From Lineus longissimus (taxonomy: Eukaryota > Nemertea > Pilidiophora > Heteronemertea > Lineidae): a stretch of 64,000 nt of DNA. The DNA lies in NCBI RefSeq assembly GCF_910592395.1, contig NC_088308.1:11919001-11983000 (forward strand), written 5' to 3'. The notes under the pieces are model-generated. The model saw only the letters and a list, made by a program, of their open reading frames with translations, did not search any database and was not told the DNA's origin. A program made the translations under genes and the position numbers. This document shows positions 11,841 through 24,241 of the stretch, one piece after another. Position 1 is the first letter of the stretch. The number at the start of each line of letters is the position of its first letter.

Positions 11841-14589
11841 AGTATGGACCAGCAGGCAGGAGAGGGAGAGTTGATGGGGTTCCTGAGGAACGTTTTCCCC
11901 TCTATGGATAAAGACAGTCTGCAACAGATAACGACCACTCTTGTCGATACACTCGGATGCGACGATGTTGATGACTTGCGGCATGCTACGGAGGCGGACC
12001 TGGAGTTCCTAAAGCCCCTGCGCAGAAGGAAATTGTTGGCGGCTATATCTGAAAGTAAGCATTACCCGTACTCATTTTGTCTGTTTGCACTGCTGCAGGG
12101 GCTACATGCTTACGGGAGATCCACACTGGGCACAGTGCATTAGACTTATTCGTGTGCTAGTGCAGGGCTAAAACAAAAATATGAAATGTTTGAAAGGATC
12201 CACATGTGCCTGGAGAAATTTAAGGTGATGTAAAAATTAGGGTAACTTGAAAAACGAGGCGAGCGAATTTAGTCTGACTTCCCTGGACTGGTTTGACCGT
12301 GTGAATAAATTAGGGTAACTTGGTGTGTAGGTTGGCAGAAAACATCTCCTGGGCCATGTTAATACCATAAGCCCTACAATTATCATCCCAATGGTTTATT
12401 GCCAACCATCCCAGCTCATGCCCAGCTCATGCCCAGCTCATGCTCATGCCCTGACAGTACATGTGTGCATGATATGCATGGTGCTGGAGCAGTGTAAGCT
12501 TACAAGGATAACGAGCAATATCCAGCTTCCAGTTGTGAATTGGACATTTTAGAGTTTGAATAGTGGAGCAAGTTGATCATTCAGATGTTTGCACGTGTTG
12601 TTCATTCCCATTGATTATCCAGTTTCAGGAAATATGCACAGCAATTCATCATCAGTAAACCTCAGTGGGAATGATAATTCAAGATCACTGTTGAAGAACC
12701 TATATCTTCACATGATGCATCATACATGATCTGCATTTATTTCTAAAAAATATATTCTGTCATTATTTTCAGGGTTTGCTGCTTCCTCTAGTGCAGAAGC
12801 GTCCGTATTTTTGGAAGTTTCCAATGTGTCATCCCCAACTTCGATCCCAGAGACCGACCTAGAGGATTCTAGTCGCTGCTCAACTCCACAGTTAGAACAA
12901 GATTTCATTGTGCCGTGGAAAAAGTTTCCAAGGAACGTGATGAAAAAGTGTTCGAAAAACCAGCATCTTACGGCCTCGGAGACACGGGAAGTGAAAAGAA
13001 TTGTCGGTGATGAAATGAGGGCCCTCGGAATTACACACCGTGCTGCAATTCGAAAAGCTGCAGTTTCAATGTGCAACAAATATCCTCGTTCCTTTGAGGA
13101 CCTCAGCATCGATGGTTCCAAGCTAGGTGATGGATTCCAGTCACTTTTCAGTGGTTTGGAGAACAGGGTGTATAATGAAAATTACAAGGACAATTTGAAA
13201 CGAAAATCCCAGGCTACAGCATCCTGCTCTGACAGTTCCGAATCTTTAGCGGACTTACCGGTAGATCAGTATGGATGCAGGAAGGGGATGTGGATGCCTG
13301 AGTCCCCTTCTGAGGAGGAAGTCACTGCACAGGTTGAGAAGAAAGATAAACTGAAGGAAATGCGGGACAATGACTATGACTATGAGGAAGTGATCAAGCT
13401 TATGTCAGAGACGTACTATCTACAACGCAAAGACATATGCAGTGGAATGGACATTTCTGAACTTTGCAAAGAATGGCCGTTCATCTTGTCGTACAAGTGC
13501 CTTGTAAACCATTTCCAGAACCTCACAGATATAAATCCCCAAGCAACGATGGAGGAGTCCCTACTTGCACGAAACAAAGGAAACCGCATATACGAGTTCA
13601 TCTTATCACATCCTCAGAAAAAGAAATCTGGTCAGCTGAATAAGTGGGTACATCTCATCAAGGAGGAAGTGAAGGTGACCAAATCTACCGACCCTCAGAT
13701 CCCTGTGATCTTTTATCTACATCAAGATTTCATTATTTCAGGTTGATGGCAGTAAGAAGAAAGTGGAGGAAGATAAACTGAAGCCCAACTCGCCGTTCAT
13801 TGCAATCATCGGTGAGTGTTCTAATATCATAACAGACAAGAGTGTTATGTGGAATCCTGAGTTCGGATGATTGGAAGCAACATTGCAATCTTTTATTGCA
13901 TTATTCTTCATCATTTTCTAAGGCTTGAAAGACTTAGAATTTCATGATTTTCCATGAAATCTTTTTTGCGAGGTCCAGCCATCCAGAATTTCTGAATCGG
14001 GCTGCACTTGCCCCCTCCCCCGCTAAATACTGTTACATGTGCTACTTCTTTCCTTTCCTTCTTATTTCAGGTTCAAGGGAGGACATCTTCATCGGAAGAA
14101 ACCTGTTCTACCTCGTGATTGAGGGATCGGTCGTAAATGATCAAATTGTCACTTTCCTGGAGGCAGTTATAAGCCTCTTCTCTTGTTACTACACCTTGAA
14201 CCTTGAGTACCCCGAAGAAGCAGCAGTTACGCTGGAGTTCATCCAAAGGTGATTTTTGACTATGTTTGCTGTTATCACTTTGAACACATGCTGTAAAAAA
14301 ATTTCAATCTATAGCCAAAATGACATGGTTGAGACTGGAAATTCCCCAATGACTTAGACGCTGGCAACTTAGGCAATGTTGAAATAGCGAATTTGATGAA
14401 AACCTGATTGATGCATCATTTTGTTGAATACAGTTTTCTTTGATTTACAGGGAACTGATCGGCATCAAACCACATCAAGTTCTAAACAAAGGAGGGAAAA
14501 AGAAGAAGAAAACAAGTGTTGCGCCAAAGATTGTGACCCTTTTGCGAGGAATAATGGATTTCGAATCGGATTGGCGTACAGATGAATAA
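11841..14589 (+). CDS. SAM-domain protein, SAMD3-like, four exons (one possible frameshift)
   Basis: Proposed exons: 11841-12054 (ATG at 11844; donor GTAAG), 12773 to 13811, 14071-14248 and 14451-14589 (TAA stop). Each junction has GT-AG and joins in phase. Exon 1 encodes a helical sterile-alpha-motif-like domain (residues 1-70, with FLRNVFPSMDKDSL and LRRRKLL). Exon 2 encodes a long charged region with a conserved-looking block WPFILSYKCLVNHF. The last exons carry FLEAVISLFSCYYTLNLEYP. The overall order resembles the SAMD3-like proteins abundant in fish and invertebrates. Near 13,735 the frame must shift by one base (the open frame stops right after HQDFIISG), so the copy may be broken or a short intron is missed. 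It sits directly behind the transposase-like gene, in the same direction. Confidence 0.6.
12407..12447. repeat. Short tandem repeat, unit CAGCTCATGCCC
   Basis: Three to four head-to-tail copies of a 12-bp unit lie within intron 1 of the SAM-domain gene. Confidence 0.8.
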
Positions 14590-14634
14590 AAGGCAATCTT
14601 CCAGGCTATGTACTTGTGTTAAATGGATGTTATA

Positions 14635-15079
14635 GGAATACTACGTGTATGGTCAAATATTATCTAGGGTTTATCAGATAGACCATGCTGTTCAGAACAC
14701 ATTGGTACTTGGAAGTTTGCTAATCGGACCAGCAAATCCAGAGATATGACCCTTTTATGAATTAGCTAGGAAAGCCATAGGGGCAGCCATTGATAACATC
14801 ATATGGCCTAAGCTTGACTCAATTTTTGATTAGGCCTTTTTCATAATGGAATCCCTTCATTGTTGGGAAGTGCATCCTGAAAAAAGCCTAATCAAAACTT
14901 GGTTCATATTTTAACTCTATGATGTCATCAATGGCCGCCCCTATGGCATTCCTAGCTAACTCATAAATGGGTCACATAACTGGATTTGCTGGTCCGATTT
15001 GCAAATTTCAAGCACCAATGTGTTCTGAAAAGCATTATATATCGGATAAACCCTGGATGATATTTGACCATGGTATTCC
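14635..15079. mobile_element. Foldback MITE just downstream of the SAM-domain gene
   Basis: About 225 bp on the left (from GGAATACTACGTGTATGGTC) is an inverted copy of about 215 bp on the right (ending GACCATGGTATTCC). Shared words include CAGAACACATTGGT, TCGGACCAGCAAATCC and GCCATAGGGGC. The two arms meet near 14,860 with little spacer. There is no coding capacity. Confidence 0.8.
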
Positions 15080-16424
15080 TTTGATTAAAATGCACCTGAA
15101 TATGTATCTCTAAGGTACATTCAGAGATAAGACTTGAGTAAGGAATAAGTCAGTGTTGTCGCCTGGCAATTTGTTTTGTAATTTTCAATCATTCATCCCA
15201 GAGTAATTGTAATGACATTGCACTGACAGCCATGTTGGGATTCAAGTGGCCTATGGTTGTCAAGATGTAATGACGTCACAACACTTCTGCATCCTGTCAC
15301 AGGCAGATTGTCTGGAACACCTCTGCCAATTTACTCCCAACATGGCTGCCAGTTGCGTCAGGTAATATGCCTCCATTTTCAAGATGCCGGAGACATTTCC
15401 AGAACTACTGGCACTAGCCTTTATTTTTGTAATTCTCACTTGTGACTTAAAACATTAGTGGTTTGAAATTCTTTTGGCCATAATTTGGTCCTTACTACTC
15501 TATTTGCAAAGATGTGATTTAAACTTTTGATTTTTAAGTTTGTTTCTCAATCGACAAAATGTTTAATTCCTTTGTGAGTTATTATGCTTGTATCTGTGTT
15601 GTGAATCAATCTGAAACATGTGGACTTGTTCCATCTTAGAAATTCTTGCCGGTGTAATATATGTGAGTGTTTCCCGTGTGTGAGTGTTTCCCCTCATTGT
15701 TTGGGAACGCTCAAAAATAGATTGACAAGTTTTTCTGTGTATCCCCCCTATGGAAAAGTCGTGGTCTCTCTAGCTGCCTATTGTTTGGAAACACTGACAC
15801 ATGGGGAACAACCACAGATGTTACACCGGTCCTAAAACCCGAACCAGAAATTCAACTTGGTATCCTGTTCACCTTGAACATGTGATTTACAATTAGAGGA
15901 TTCTTGGCTTAGTCTAAAATTTCAAAAAGATGGGACAGTTCCACTCCATGTGTAGCTTCATTCGTGGAGATGACCCAAATTGCTGAGATCTTAGTACAGG
16001 TATCAGATAATTGTGCAAATGGTCCTGGTCTTTTTCTTTAAGTTTATTGTGCAACACTAATTGTGTTCCAAAAGTTTGGCAGCATATTGTTTTGTTTCAT
16101 ATTTTAAGGTTTTGCACTGTGCCGTTATCAGACCACGATCTGTCGGGGTATTAGCAATGTTGAGTATTTTCCCCTTCAGATTGAGTGGCAGTTACAGGGT
16201 TAACGTTTTATACATGTCCGTGTGATCCAGATGTTAATACTGTAAGGTACTTCTGTTGAGATCACAACTTTCCAGATTCTAGTGCCAGACTGTGCATTCT
16301 CTCTGGAAGGTGGTTTGGTCTCTCCTAGGGCACCTCTCAGTATATTTGTAATTGTGAAAGTGTAGCTCTCTTTTATCTAATTTCATATCGTTTCTATTTT
16401 TATGAATAAAACGTTAAAATTACA
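15080..16424. other. Non-coding DNA with one copied 25-mer and a polyadenylation signal
   Basis: No gene is visible. The 25-mer at 16355-16379 is identical to 9369-9393, inside the transposase-like coding sequence. An AATAAA lies near 16,404. Confidence 0.55.
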
Positions 16425-16660
16425 GAATTTCTGTGTTTTTATGGTATTCAGTTTTCTGTAATTTAACAGATAGTGCTTGCAGCAGAGTCTCAAGAATTTC
16501 TGTATTTTTACTGATCAACACATACAGATCATCTGTTAAAAAAAAGGAGATCTGTAGAACACTGACTAGAATATGCAGTAAAATTACAGGACGTCTTGAG
16601 ACTCTGCTGCAAGCACTTTTCTGTTTTTTTACGGAGAGTATTTCTAACAGTGCAGTGCCT
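16425..16660. mobile_element. Small inverted-repeat element (MITE-like)
   Basis: TGCTTGCAGCAGAGTCTCAA at 16473-16492 is inverted at 16596-16615, and the outer sequences (ACAGAATTTCTGTGTTTTTA and AGAAAAGTGC-type words) are roughly complementary too. A short run of TTTTTTCCAGTGCC repeats follows at 16661-16720. 16,721-17,759 shows nothing that I can support. Confidence 0.5.
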
Positions 16661-17759
16661 TTTTTTCCAGTGCCTTTTCTTCCGTACCTTTTTTCCAGTG
16701 CCTTTTTTTCCAGTGCCTTTATTACCGGATACCATCGTAGAGAGGTAATGATAGTCTGCACGTTAACATGACCGGATAAAGATCCTATAGGTCTAGCATG
16801 AGACAAGGTTGAATTAAAAATTTTGTTGGGGAAAAGATACTTTCTGGTGTACATGAATTACTGCCAGTAAAAAAATCTGTGACTTTTTATCAATGAATAT
16901 TGTCGTAACGGGAAACCAACATTAACTGATATCGGGGATTTCAGCTTTTTTGGCCTTGGGGGAGAGGGTCAATATTGAGTCTATGTAACATTTATGTAAC
17001 ATTTGAAATCAAAAATTCAAATATGTATAATGGAATTCGCATTACCATTTTGTATATTAAAACGGACTTCTAAATACTTAAGAGTGAGTATTTGCCAGTT
17101 TACAGTACCGGTATTTTTCAATATATGAAATGGGCAAAGAGGAGTCTGTGAAATAACCAGCTGCAAATAGGTTGCACAGAATCCCAAATGTGAAATGGAA
17201 AAAAAGATGTAATAAGATTTCACAAAAAAGACAATAGAGAAATCAACAAAATTTCAGCCTATGTCAAGCTCATAGCATGTAGCTGGCTTTGTAATGGTGG
17301 GTCTCGTATTTTAGGGTTGGAAGACTTTAGCCCAACATTTTAAAGTCCATCCCTCTATTGCCAGTAGTTCCTCCCATTAGGTAATGCCTTCCATATTTGT
17401 CCTAATATTTTGCAGGCGCATGATTTAGACTGCATCTTTTGTTTGAATCGGAAAGTGACACTTACCGTATTCGGATCAGTTACTTTTCTTCATACATGTA
17501 TTTACTGATTGAGAACATTCATGGAGGTATTATAGAGACATACCTCCATGGAACATATTACTGTGTATGTAAGTTTTGGGGGCTAACTGAGCAGCGTTTT
17601 GAAGTACATTTTAGATTTATGATTTATTATCTATCTTATAACATTTCACCATTTATGTACATGTAAATGGCCTTTTGTGCACGCGAATACAAAAATAGCC
17701 TTCACTCAATACGTAAAGCTACCCCGATTAAAATGTGACATGAGTTAACTTCAGTTATA

Positions 17760-18109
17760 CAGGGTGTATCAGAAAAAATTAGACTGTCGAAAAAATCATC
17801 ATAAAATTAACATAGGGAGGAGTTTCGAAAAACTGGCTACACCCCTTTGTAGAGGGTGTGATTTTGCATCGAATAATACCAGTGTCATCATTAACACTTT
17901 ACGTTACAATGAGCATGGACAGTTTGAATTTTGAAAAATTAAAGTCCTTTGCGCACGGGAATGTGAGGGTTAAAATTGGATGTGTCAAAGTGAATGAAAA
18001 GTTTAGATGGAGTTTTACTCGCGTGCCAAAGCGTTTTTGAAATAATTAACCCTTTCACCCTCAAATCCTGAAACAAAACTATCTCATTTCTGAGTGTAGA
18101 TCTTCATCA
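17760..18109 (+). repeat. Left terminal inverted repeat of the mariner element
   Basis: Matches the reverse complement of 19695-20036 with a handful of mismatches. The small ORF here is mirrored in the other repeat and is not a gene. Confidence 0.9.
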
Positions 18110-18386
18110 CGGAGTCAAGAAACTTAAACTGTTTTACATGTACTGACTGTTAGGTTTACATGAATGTAAGCGTACACCGTCATTGTTCGGCTGAGGAAGA
18201 TCACTTAAAAGAAAAAATAACCTAATTGTACAGTAGCCCATTGGCATTTTTAACAAAGCATTCACAATGTACATGTACATGTAAATGTACAATGAATTAA
18301 ACTGTCAAATCACACAATTCTCCTTACAAAGTTCTCGTACTTTCTGGAATTTCCTGTCATGGTGCAATGGGACAATCAAAAGTTCC

Positions 18387-19497
18387 TTAGTCCTCCACGT
18401 GGGCACCGTTTCTTTGAACGCAGATTTGTGCCCTTTGCAACATGTGCCCAACAGCACGCCTTATCACCGCTCCGTCTTCCCTTAAGATCTCAACTTCGGC
18501 TGTGATCCTTCTCTCAAGATCATCCAGGTTGGCAGGGGGTGTGACATAAACCTTTGATTTAAGGTGGCCCCACAGGAAGTAGTCGAGTGGTGTAAGGTCG
18601 GGAGACCGCGGAGGCCATTCCACTGGTCTGTTCAACGCAACAACTCTGTCTCCGAACAGTTCTGTCAGCCGCTCGGTAACAACCCTCCGTCTGTGGGGTG
18701 GCGCGCCATCCTGCGCCCACCAAGCGCGCCGGAATTCGATGGCATCACTTCCTTGTGGCCTAAACCTGTGCATTCTGTTGATAGCGGGAACCACACGTTC
18801 ATTGATCATTTGGAGGTAGTTCTCGCCATTCAGGTTTTGGCGAAAGAAGAGAGGTCCGACGATGGCTCCGTTGCCGACTAAGCCAATCCAGACCGTTACC
18901 TTGTGCCGGGCGTCATTGCGCTCGTATGCAAAATCAAGTGGCTGCTCTCCCCTCGGGCGATATTCCCTTACGTTATGGCTGTTCACAAAAGCATTCATGG
19001 CGAAGCCAGACTCATCTCCGATGATAAAGTCATCGAGGAAACGTTGCCGCTGTCCAAGCAACCACTGGCAGAATCGTAGGCGACGTGCCAAATCGCCGGG
19101 AAGAAGTTGATGCCTCTTAATCATTTGGTACGGGTGGAATCGCAGGTCAAGGCGCGTGATACGATTGAGTGTGGTTGACGACATGCCAAGAGCGTTCCTT
19201 CTGCAGCTGATGGTCTCCTCTCTCTCTTGTCCGACATGGTGTTCGTCGAGGAGGGTCCTCACTGCTTCAATGTTGGCTGGAGTACGTGCCGTCCTTCGTC
19301 GGCCCGACCTCCCTTTGTTGAGATTGTGGCTGGTTCCAGAAGTACGGTACGTTATTGAAGACAGTGGCACGACTTGGAACTCTCACATTTGGAAATTGAC
19401 GTTGGAACCGCTCAAGAACAGTAGGGACACTTTTGGTTTGGAGATATTCAGTAACCAGAAAAGACCTCTGATGAGGGGTGTACTGTGGCCTGACCAT
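18387..19497 (-). pseudogene. Mariner-type transposase, one frameshift
   Basis: The N-terminal helix-turn-helix part starts at the ATG at 19497 (MVRPQYTPHQRSFLVTEYLQ) and reads to about 19,350. The catalytic part continues in another frame to 18387. Catalytic candidates are the D of FIIGDESGF, the D of AQDGAPPH and the D of TPLDYFLWGHLKS. The last two are separated by 41 residues, hence a DD41D signature. The shift near 19,345-19,358 leaves the copy non-functional as read. About 370 codons in total, normal for the family. Confidence 0.85.
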
Positions 19498-19694
19498 TTT
19501 GCATCCATACCACAGGACACAAGCCAAACAGTGAGGACAAAATGCACAGATGCTCACAGATTTATGGCCAGGAATTACGTTAGGCCTATTATCTAACCAA
19601 CATAAGGTAGCTATTTGAAGAAAATATGAAATTGACAAGATAGGACTTATGGTTATTATGGTCACGACCACTTCATGCCATTGTGTTAACCCCT

Positions 19695-20036
19695 TGATGA
19701 AGATCTACACTCAGAAATGAGATAGTTTTGTTTCAGGATTAGAGGGTCAATTATTTCAAAAACGCTTTGGCATGCGAGTAAAACTCCATCTAAATTTTTC
19801 ATTCACTTTGACACATCCAATTTTAACCCTCACATTCCCGTGCGCAAAGGACTTTAATTTTTCAAAATTCAAATTGTCCATGCTCATTGGAACGTAAAGT
19901 GTTAACGATGACACTGGTATAATACGATGCAGAATCACACCTTCTACAAAGGGGTGTAGCCAGTTTTTCAAAACTCCTCCCTATGTTCATTTTATGATGA
20001 TTTTTTCGACAGTCTAATTTTTTCTGATACACCCTG
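19695..20036 (-). repeat. Right terminal inverted repeat of the mariner element
   Basis: Inverted copy of 17760-18109; ends in TACACCCTG followed by the TA duplication. Confidence 0.9.
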
Positions 20037-20038
20037 TA

Positions 20039-22322
20039 GAAGTAAGGTGTGTCATTGAAAAGGATTTTTTGTGTATTGCAAATTGTCTTATCACCACATA
20101 CTGTTCAATTTGTGTTAATTTTGAAATTAAATGATTTAGTAGAATTAGTTTGTTACATTTAGTTCTTGTAGCCTATATGGTAATGATCACTAACAGAGGA
20201 TATGAGGGTGATCCCTTATTAGATGATATAGACAGGAAAGAAATATTGCATCATTTAAAACTGTTTTATTGCTGAAATGCATAGGCCTACTCGGATGATA
20301 ATTTGTCTATTGACATACATGATTGAGGTTAATCACACCTATACTTTACATCATCCTGAGATTCAGGTTTTTGATACGTTCCGTCCCAATATCGAGAACC
20401 GGAGCATATCGCAGTTATGAGAGGGCCTGCACTCTTCGTATGGAATATTCAGCAGACGGCATACAACACGCGAGGCATTATGGAGAATGGGACCCCGGTA
20501 ATGACTGTCGACATTATTATGTATTTGAAAATGAAAATGAAGACAGCGCATTGTCATCCATCGACCAATAATGTATTGCATCTTTGGAGTAGCATAAGAT
20601 GCATCTTTATAAAGATTTACCTAGAGATGGTCCCTGAATCTTCAATACATGGATACATTTGATACAGCAGAATGCCCGAGGCCCATATCAGATGAGTACT
20701 GCCTCAAGTTATGATGATGATGATGATGACACCCCACATGGTAGTGGACTCCCAACTTTGTACAGCAGATGGTGTCGCCATCTCTTTATACTTTGTCTAT
20801 CTAATCTTGGAATCGGAAATCTCTACCTTTTCTCGGGATGGAGACCGGCAGCCAGCCAGTGAGCCAGTGCTTGCAGTAATAACTTCCTCCAATGCCAGTG
20901 CATGAAACAGCTCAATAAAATGTTCAAATTTTATTTATCAATTGGGAACTGATTTCAGAGAAAAATTCAATAATTTTAGTGCTTAAATGAAAAGTCCATA
21001 GGCCTACTACAAGAGGGCAAGCACGATAATACTAGTAACCTGATGTCAGCAGTACAGTGAAGATAGCAGTCTACATGTAGTTCATAATAATAACAGTTCA
21101 AGATCACAAGAAACCACAGATCCCGGCGCCCCCCGCCCACTGACGAAGACCCAGTCACGCAACCCGATCCATCTCAGCCGATCTCACCCTGGCCAAGTTG
21201 AGCACGTAAATACCACGAAAGGGTTAAATTTATCTATTAATAGAATATTCAAATAAGATTGCCGTCATGTTGATGCACCGCCTGACCATGCTCCACACAT
21301 AGATAACGCATGCGCAGTAGCAGCATCTTAAATGGAGAATTGGTCACGTGAGGGTCTGGGCGGCGATCATAAAAGCGGGTCCCACGAGCGACCAAAAGGT
21401 TCCCAGTAGCGATCACGCTCTCCGAACCCTGATCCATGTTGCCGCATCTTTTGTTTTCCGTTCAGCCACTGCAACCGCGACCACGTTTGGAATCTAAATT
21501 GGTGAGTTTTTCAGTAATGTTTACAGTTCCAACGATGATGAAGCTTATAAACCATAGAAAGTAGTTAAGCTGTTTTGCAAGGAAATATGTTTGTTTATCG
21601 CGAGATATGAGGCTCTTCCTTTCCAAGCATCCAGCTCGGAGTGGTTCGGCCATGACGGCGTCGCTTCAATCTACACCGTGTTTGTAATACACTAGCCCTA
21701 CATCATGACATGCACTACAGCCAGCCATGAACGAACAACAGCCAGCCAGGCTAAAAATGATGGCACGTCATTCTAATCTAGGCCTTGGTCATGTTACATA
21801 CTGGTCACTTTCAAATAGGCCTTGTGTCGTTGTGGCCTGAAGTGGCCCATGATTGATTGAAGAGCAGTGACAGTGTTATTTTCCGAATTTTTTGGCCAGC
21901 CGCGGCGCAACCTTTTTGGCCTGACATGGTCTTAGAAGTGGATGGAAGATCAGTGACATAGATAACATCACGCCACCACGAAGTACTTCTTTCCAGACTA
22001 AAATCGGAGTCGCTAACTGAAATTGGAGTAATCCCGTAATGCTAGAGCCTAGGGGCGTAATGCAATCAGTATCAATAGCTATCAATAGAACCAACGTTTC
22101 GACACATGTACACATGATTCACTAGCATCACTCGCATATAATTTGAACTCATTATTGCTAAATACGGAATCAAAACTTCCTTGTGGCAAGCATCAGCAGT
22201 ATAACATCTTTCAGTTCAGGTTAGCAGGGTACTAACTATAATTTTTCTTATTCTTTGCAGTTCTTGTTCATTAAATTTTCATCACTACGACACTACTACA
22301 ACACTACGATACTAAATCAGCC
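20039..22322. other. Intergenic DNA, possible promoter side of the next gene
   Basis: No supported gene. There is a short (GAT)n run at about 20,710-20,730. The stretch just upstream of 22,323 ends with a pyrimidine tract plus CAG (22258-22260), which may be the acceptor of a 5' UTR intron. Confidence 0.45.
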
Positions 22323-23366
22323 ATGCCTCCCAGGAAAGCCACGAAATTATCTAATACTTCTCAATCAGCACAGTCACTCAGGTAAATCATCAATGGGTAG
22401 AACTAGTTCAGTAAAATGATGCTGTGCTAGTCCCACTTTCGTATAAAAAGTCCCAGTTTCATATAAAAAGGGTTATATAACTATTAAGTTTGGTTTTAAG
22501 TCTCATATTCTGTGTATTGGTATAATAGAAGTGTTGTCAGGCATCACATTTACTATGGATCGCACTGACATGACTGAAATCATGGAACTTGGCTGAACTG
22601 CTGTATCAGCACAACAGTCTGTGCAGGCCATTGCATTAACTTCTTGGCTTGCAGGCAGACTTGGAAATCTGCCTTGCATTGCTCCTCTTGTGAACAATTT
22701 TATTATTCTCAATGTAATTATTGTCATCTTCATTTGCAGCATAAATCAACAGAAAAGAGATGATGACATGGATCTTCCTCACAAGAAAAGTGCTGGTGCA
22801 AGGTGAGACATTTGGATTCTTATGGCTGTTCAACCCAGTTGATAGCTCTTTCTGATGCAGATGGTTCGGTTTACTGCTAACTTGCTAAATGTGGGGTCAA
22901 AACTTCCTCATGGCAAGACACCCTAACAGTAGAAGTATCAAACATTAGAAGTATAGTCTAGACTTCAATGTTTCATGAGTCAAAACTGATTATTCAATGT
23001 CAAGGGGTGACACTATGAACGTGATAGACAAGCTCGACCTGAGTTGACATGTGTTTCGAGAACTGGAAATAGATCTTCTGCAAAACAACGTGCTGAAGTA
23101 GATTTCACGAAACAAAAATTTCAGCCGCTGGCTGGGCACTGCCACTCTTAATCCTAATCACAATCATCGATTCAATACCTCTAAGTACAATTTGGACTTC
23201 TCCATACGTGTACAATATTGGCCGGTGGGAGCTACCAAAGGTTCTGTTCATCAATATTAACCAACATTTGTTATTCTTTCAGCCCTGATGACAAATTCAC
23301 ACCCATCGCTGGTTCTAGTAGGCCATCAACATCAAGCAGCCAAGCAGTGACGCCATCAACACCAAG
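22323..23366 (+). CDS. First three coding exons of an unknown gene cut off by the Ngaro insertion
   Basis: Exon 1 begins MPPRKATKLSNTSQSAQSL (22323-22381). Exon 2 is 22740-22801 and exon 3 is 23282-23366. Every boundary has a good AG acceptor or GT donor and all joins are in the same phase (AG|C). The peptide is basic, then Ser/Thr/Pro-rich, without a known domain. The next intron begins at 23367, and the Ngaro A1 repeat begins nine bases later. Later exons cannot be recognised downstream. It could equally be the start of another element's gene. Confidence 0.45.
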
Positions 23367-23375
23367 GTACATATA

Positions 23376-23437
23376 AGGTCACGAGTGACAAATCACGTGA
23401 CCGAACTCGTATCTCGGCCATTTCGTCTTCAGTCGTC
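23376..23437 (+). repeat. Ngaro terminal repeat A1
   Basis: Starts AGGTCACGAGTGACAAATCA; the same 62 bases occur at 51487-51548. Confidence 0.9.
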
Positions 23438-24241
23438 TTCCTGGGAAGTCGAACAGTGTCCTGCTCTGTAGTTTTGTGTTGGCAGGTCTTCTAAGTTTGC
23501 CTGTGGCACGTTTCCATGTAAGTATTGTAGTTATTTCGTTATTGGCATCACTTTTCCGATTTATCTGAGAATAGGAGAAGGAACTTAGATTGGAAATTAA
23601 AGGATGTTTGGAGGAAATAAATGTGGAAGAAAATGATTGTGGAAGGGTACATGTAGGAAACGGGGTTTCGAAGGAATGTAGGTTAGATACGGAGGATAGG
23701 TAAAGGGAAAGGAAACGCTTGATACAGTTGGTAGGCCTCTACGCGGAGAATATTTCCAGGGAATAGGAATGTTTGGGGCCCTTGCCACGCTTGTGGACGC
23801 ATTACTCATTCTATCTACAGTTTATTGGACCCGGCAGCGTATGACGCGTATGTGTATGGAACCTTATTTATTCCATAGTCTAGGTTTCTTGTCCACTTTT
23901 CTAAGTTGCCGTTTTGTGTTTCGTGCGAGTTCTCTATGTTTGCCTGCCGGGTATTTTGGTCGGGTGTCAGCCAGTTGGTTCGGATTTTGTACTCCGCTTT
24001 TGTTGATGCAGTGACCAGTGTAGGCCTATATAGAGATATGATTTATTATGGTATAGCTTGGGTAAGCCCGTTCGGTTTAATTATTACGTGGATGACCCTA
24101 TTCCCCTTATTCTTGGCTAGAGTTACAATTTTGTTGTGTAAGTGTTTATTTATACAATTCCTCTTGTGGGCGGCGTAGATTGGTTCCCTTATGTGTCAAC
24201 AGTTGGGTGTCGATTTTCAAGTAATGGTTTCTTCTTGCAGG

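Larger units (their letters stand above)
17760..20036 (-). mobile_element. Mariner/Tc1-superfamily element (DD41D) with 350-bp TIRs
   Basis: The element starts and ends with CAGGGTGTATCAGAAAAA (inverted at the right end) and is flanked by TA on both sides (17758-17759, 20037-20038), the standard target of this superfamily. The inverted repeats span about 17760-18109 and 19695-20036 and differ by only a few bases. The inner part encodes a transposase on the minus strand. Such long TIRs are unusual for a mariner. Confidence 0.9.

Noticed and set aside
18564-19596. Plus-strand ORFs of 105, 82 and 146 aa
   Set aside because: They are antisense to the mariner transposase with its recognisable catalytic motifs.
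20700-20735. (GAT)n run as a coding acidic stretch
   Set aside because: It is short, lacks splice or domain support, and looks like a simple microsatellite.
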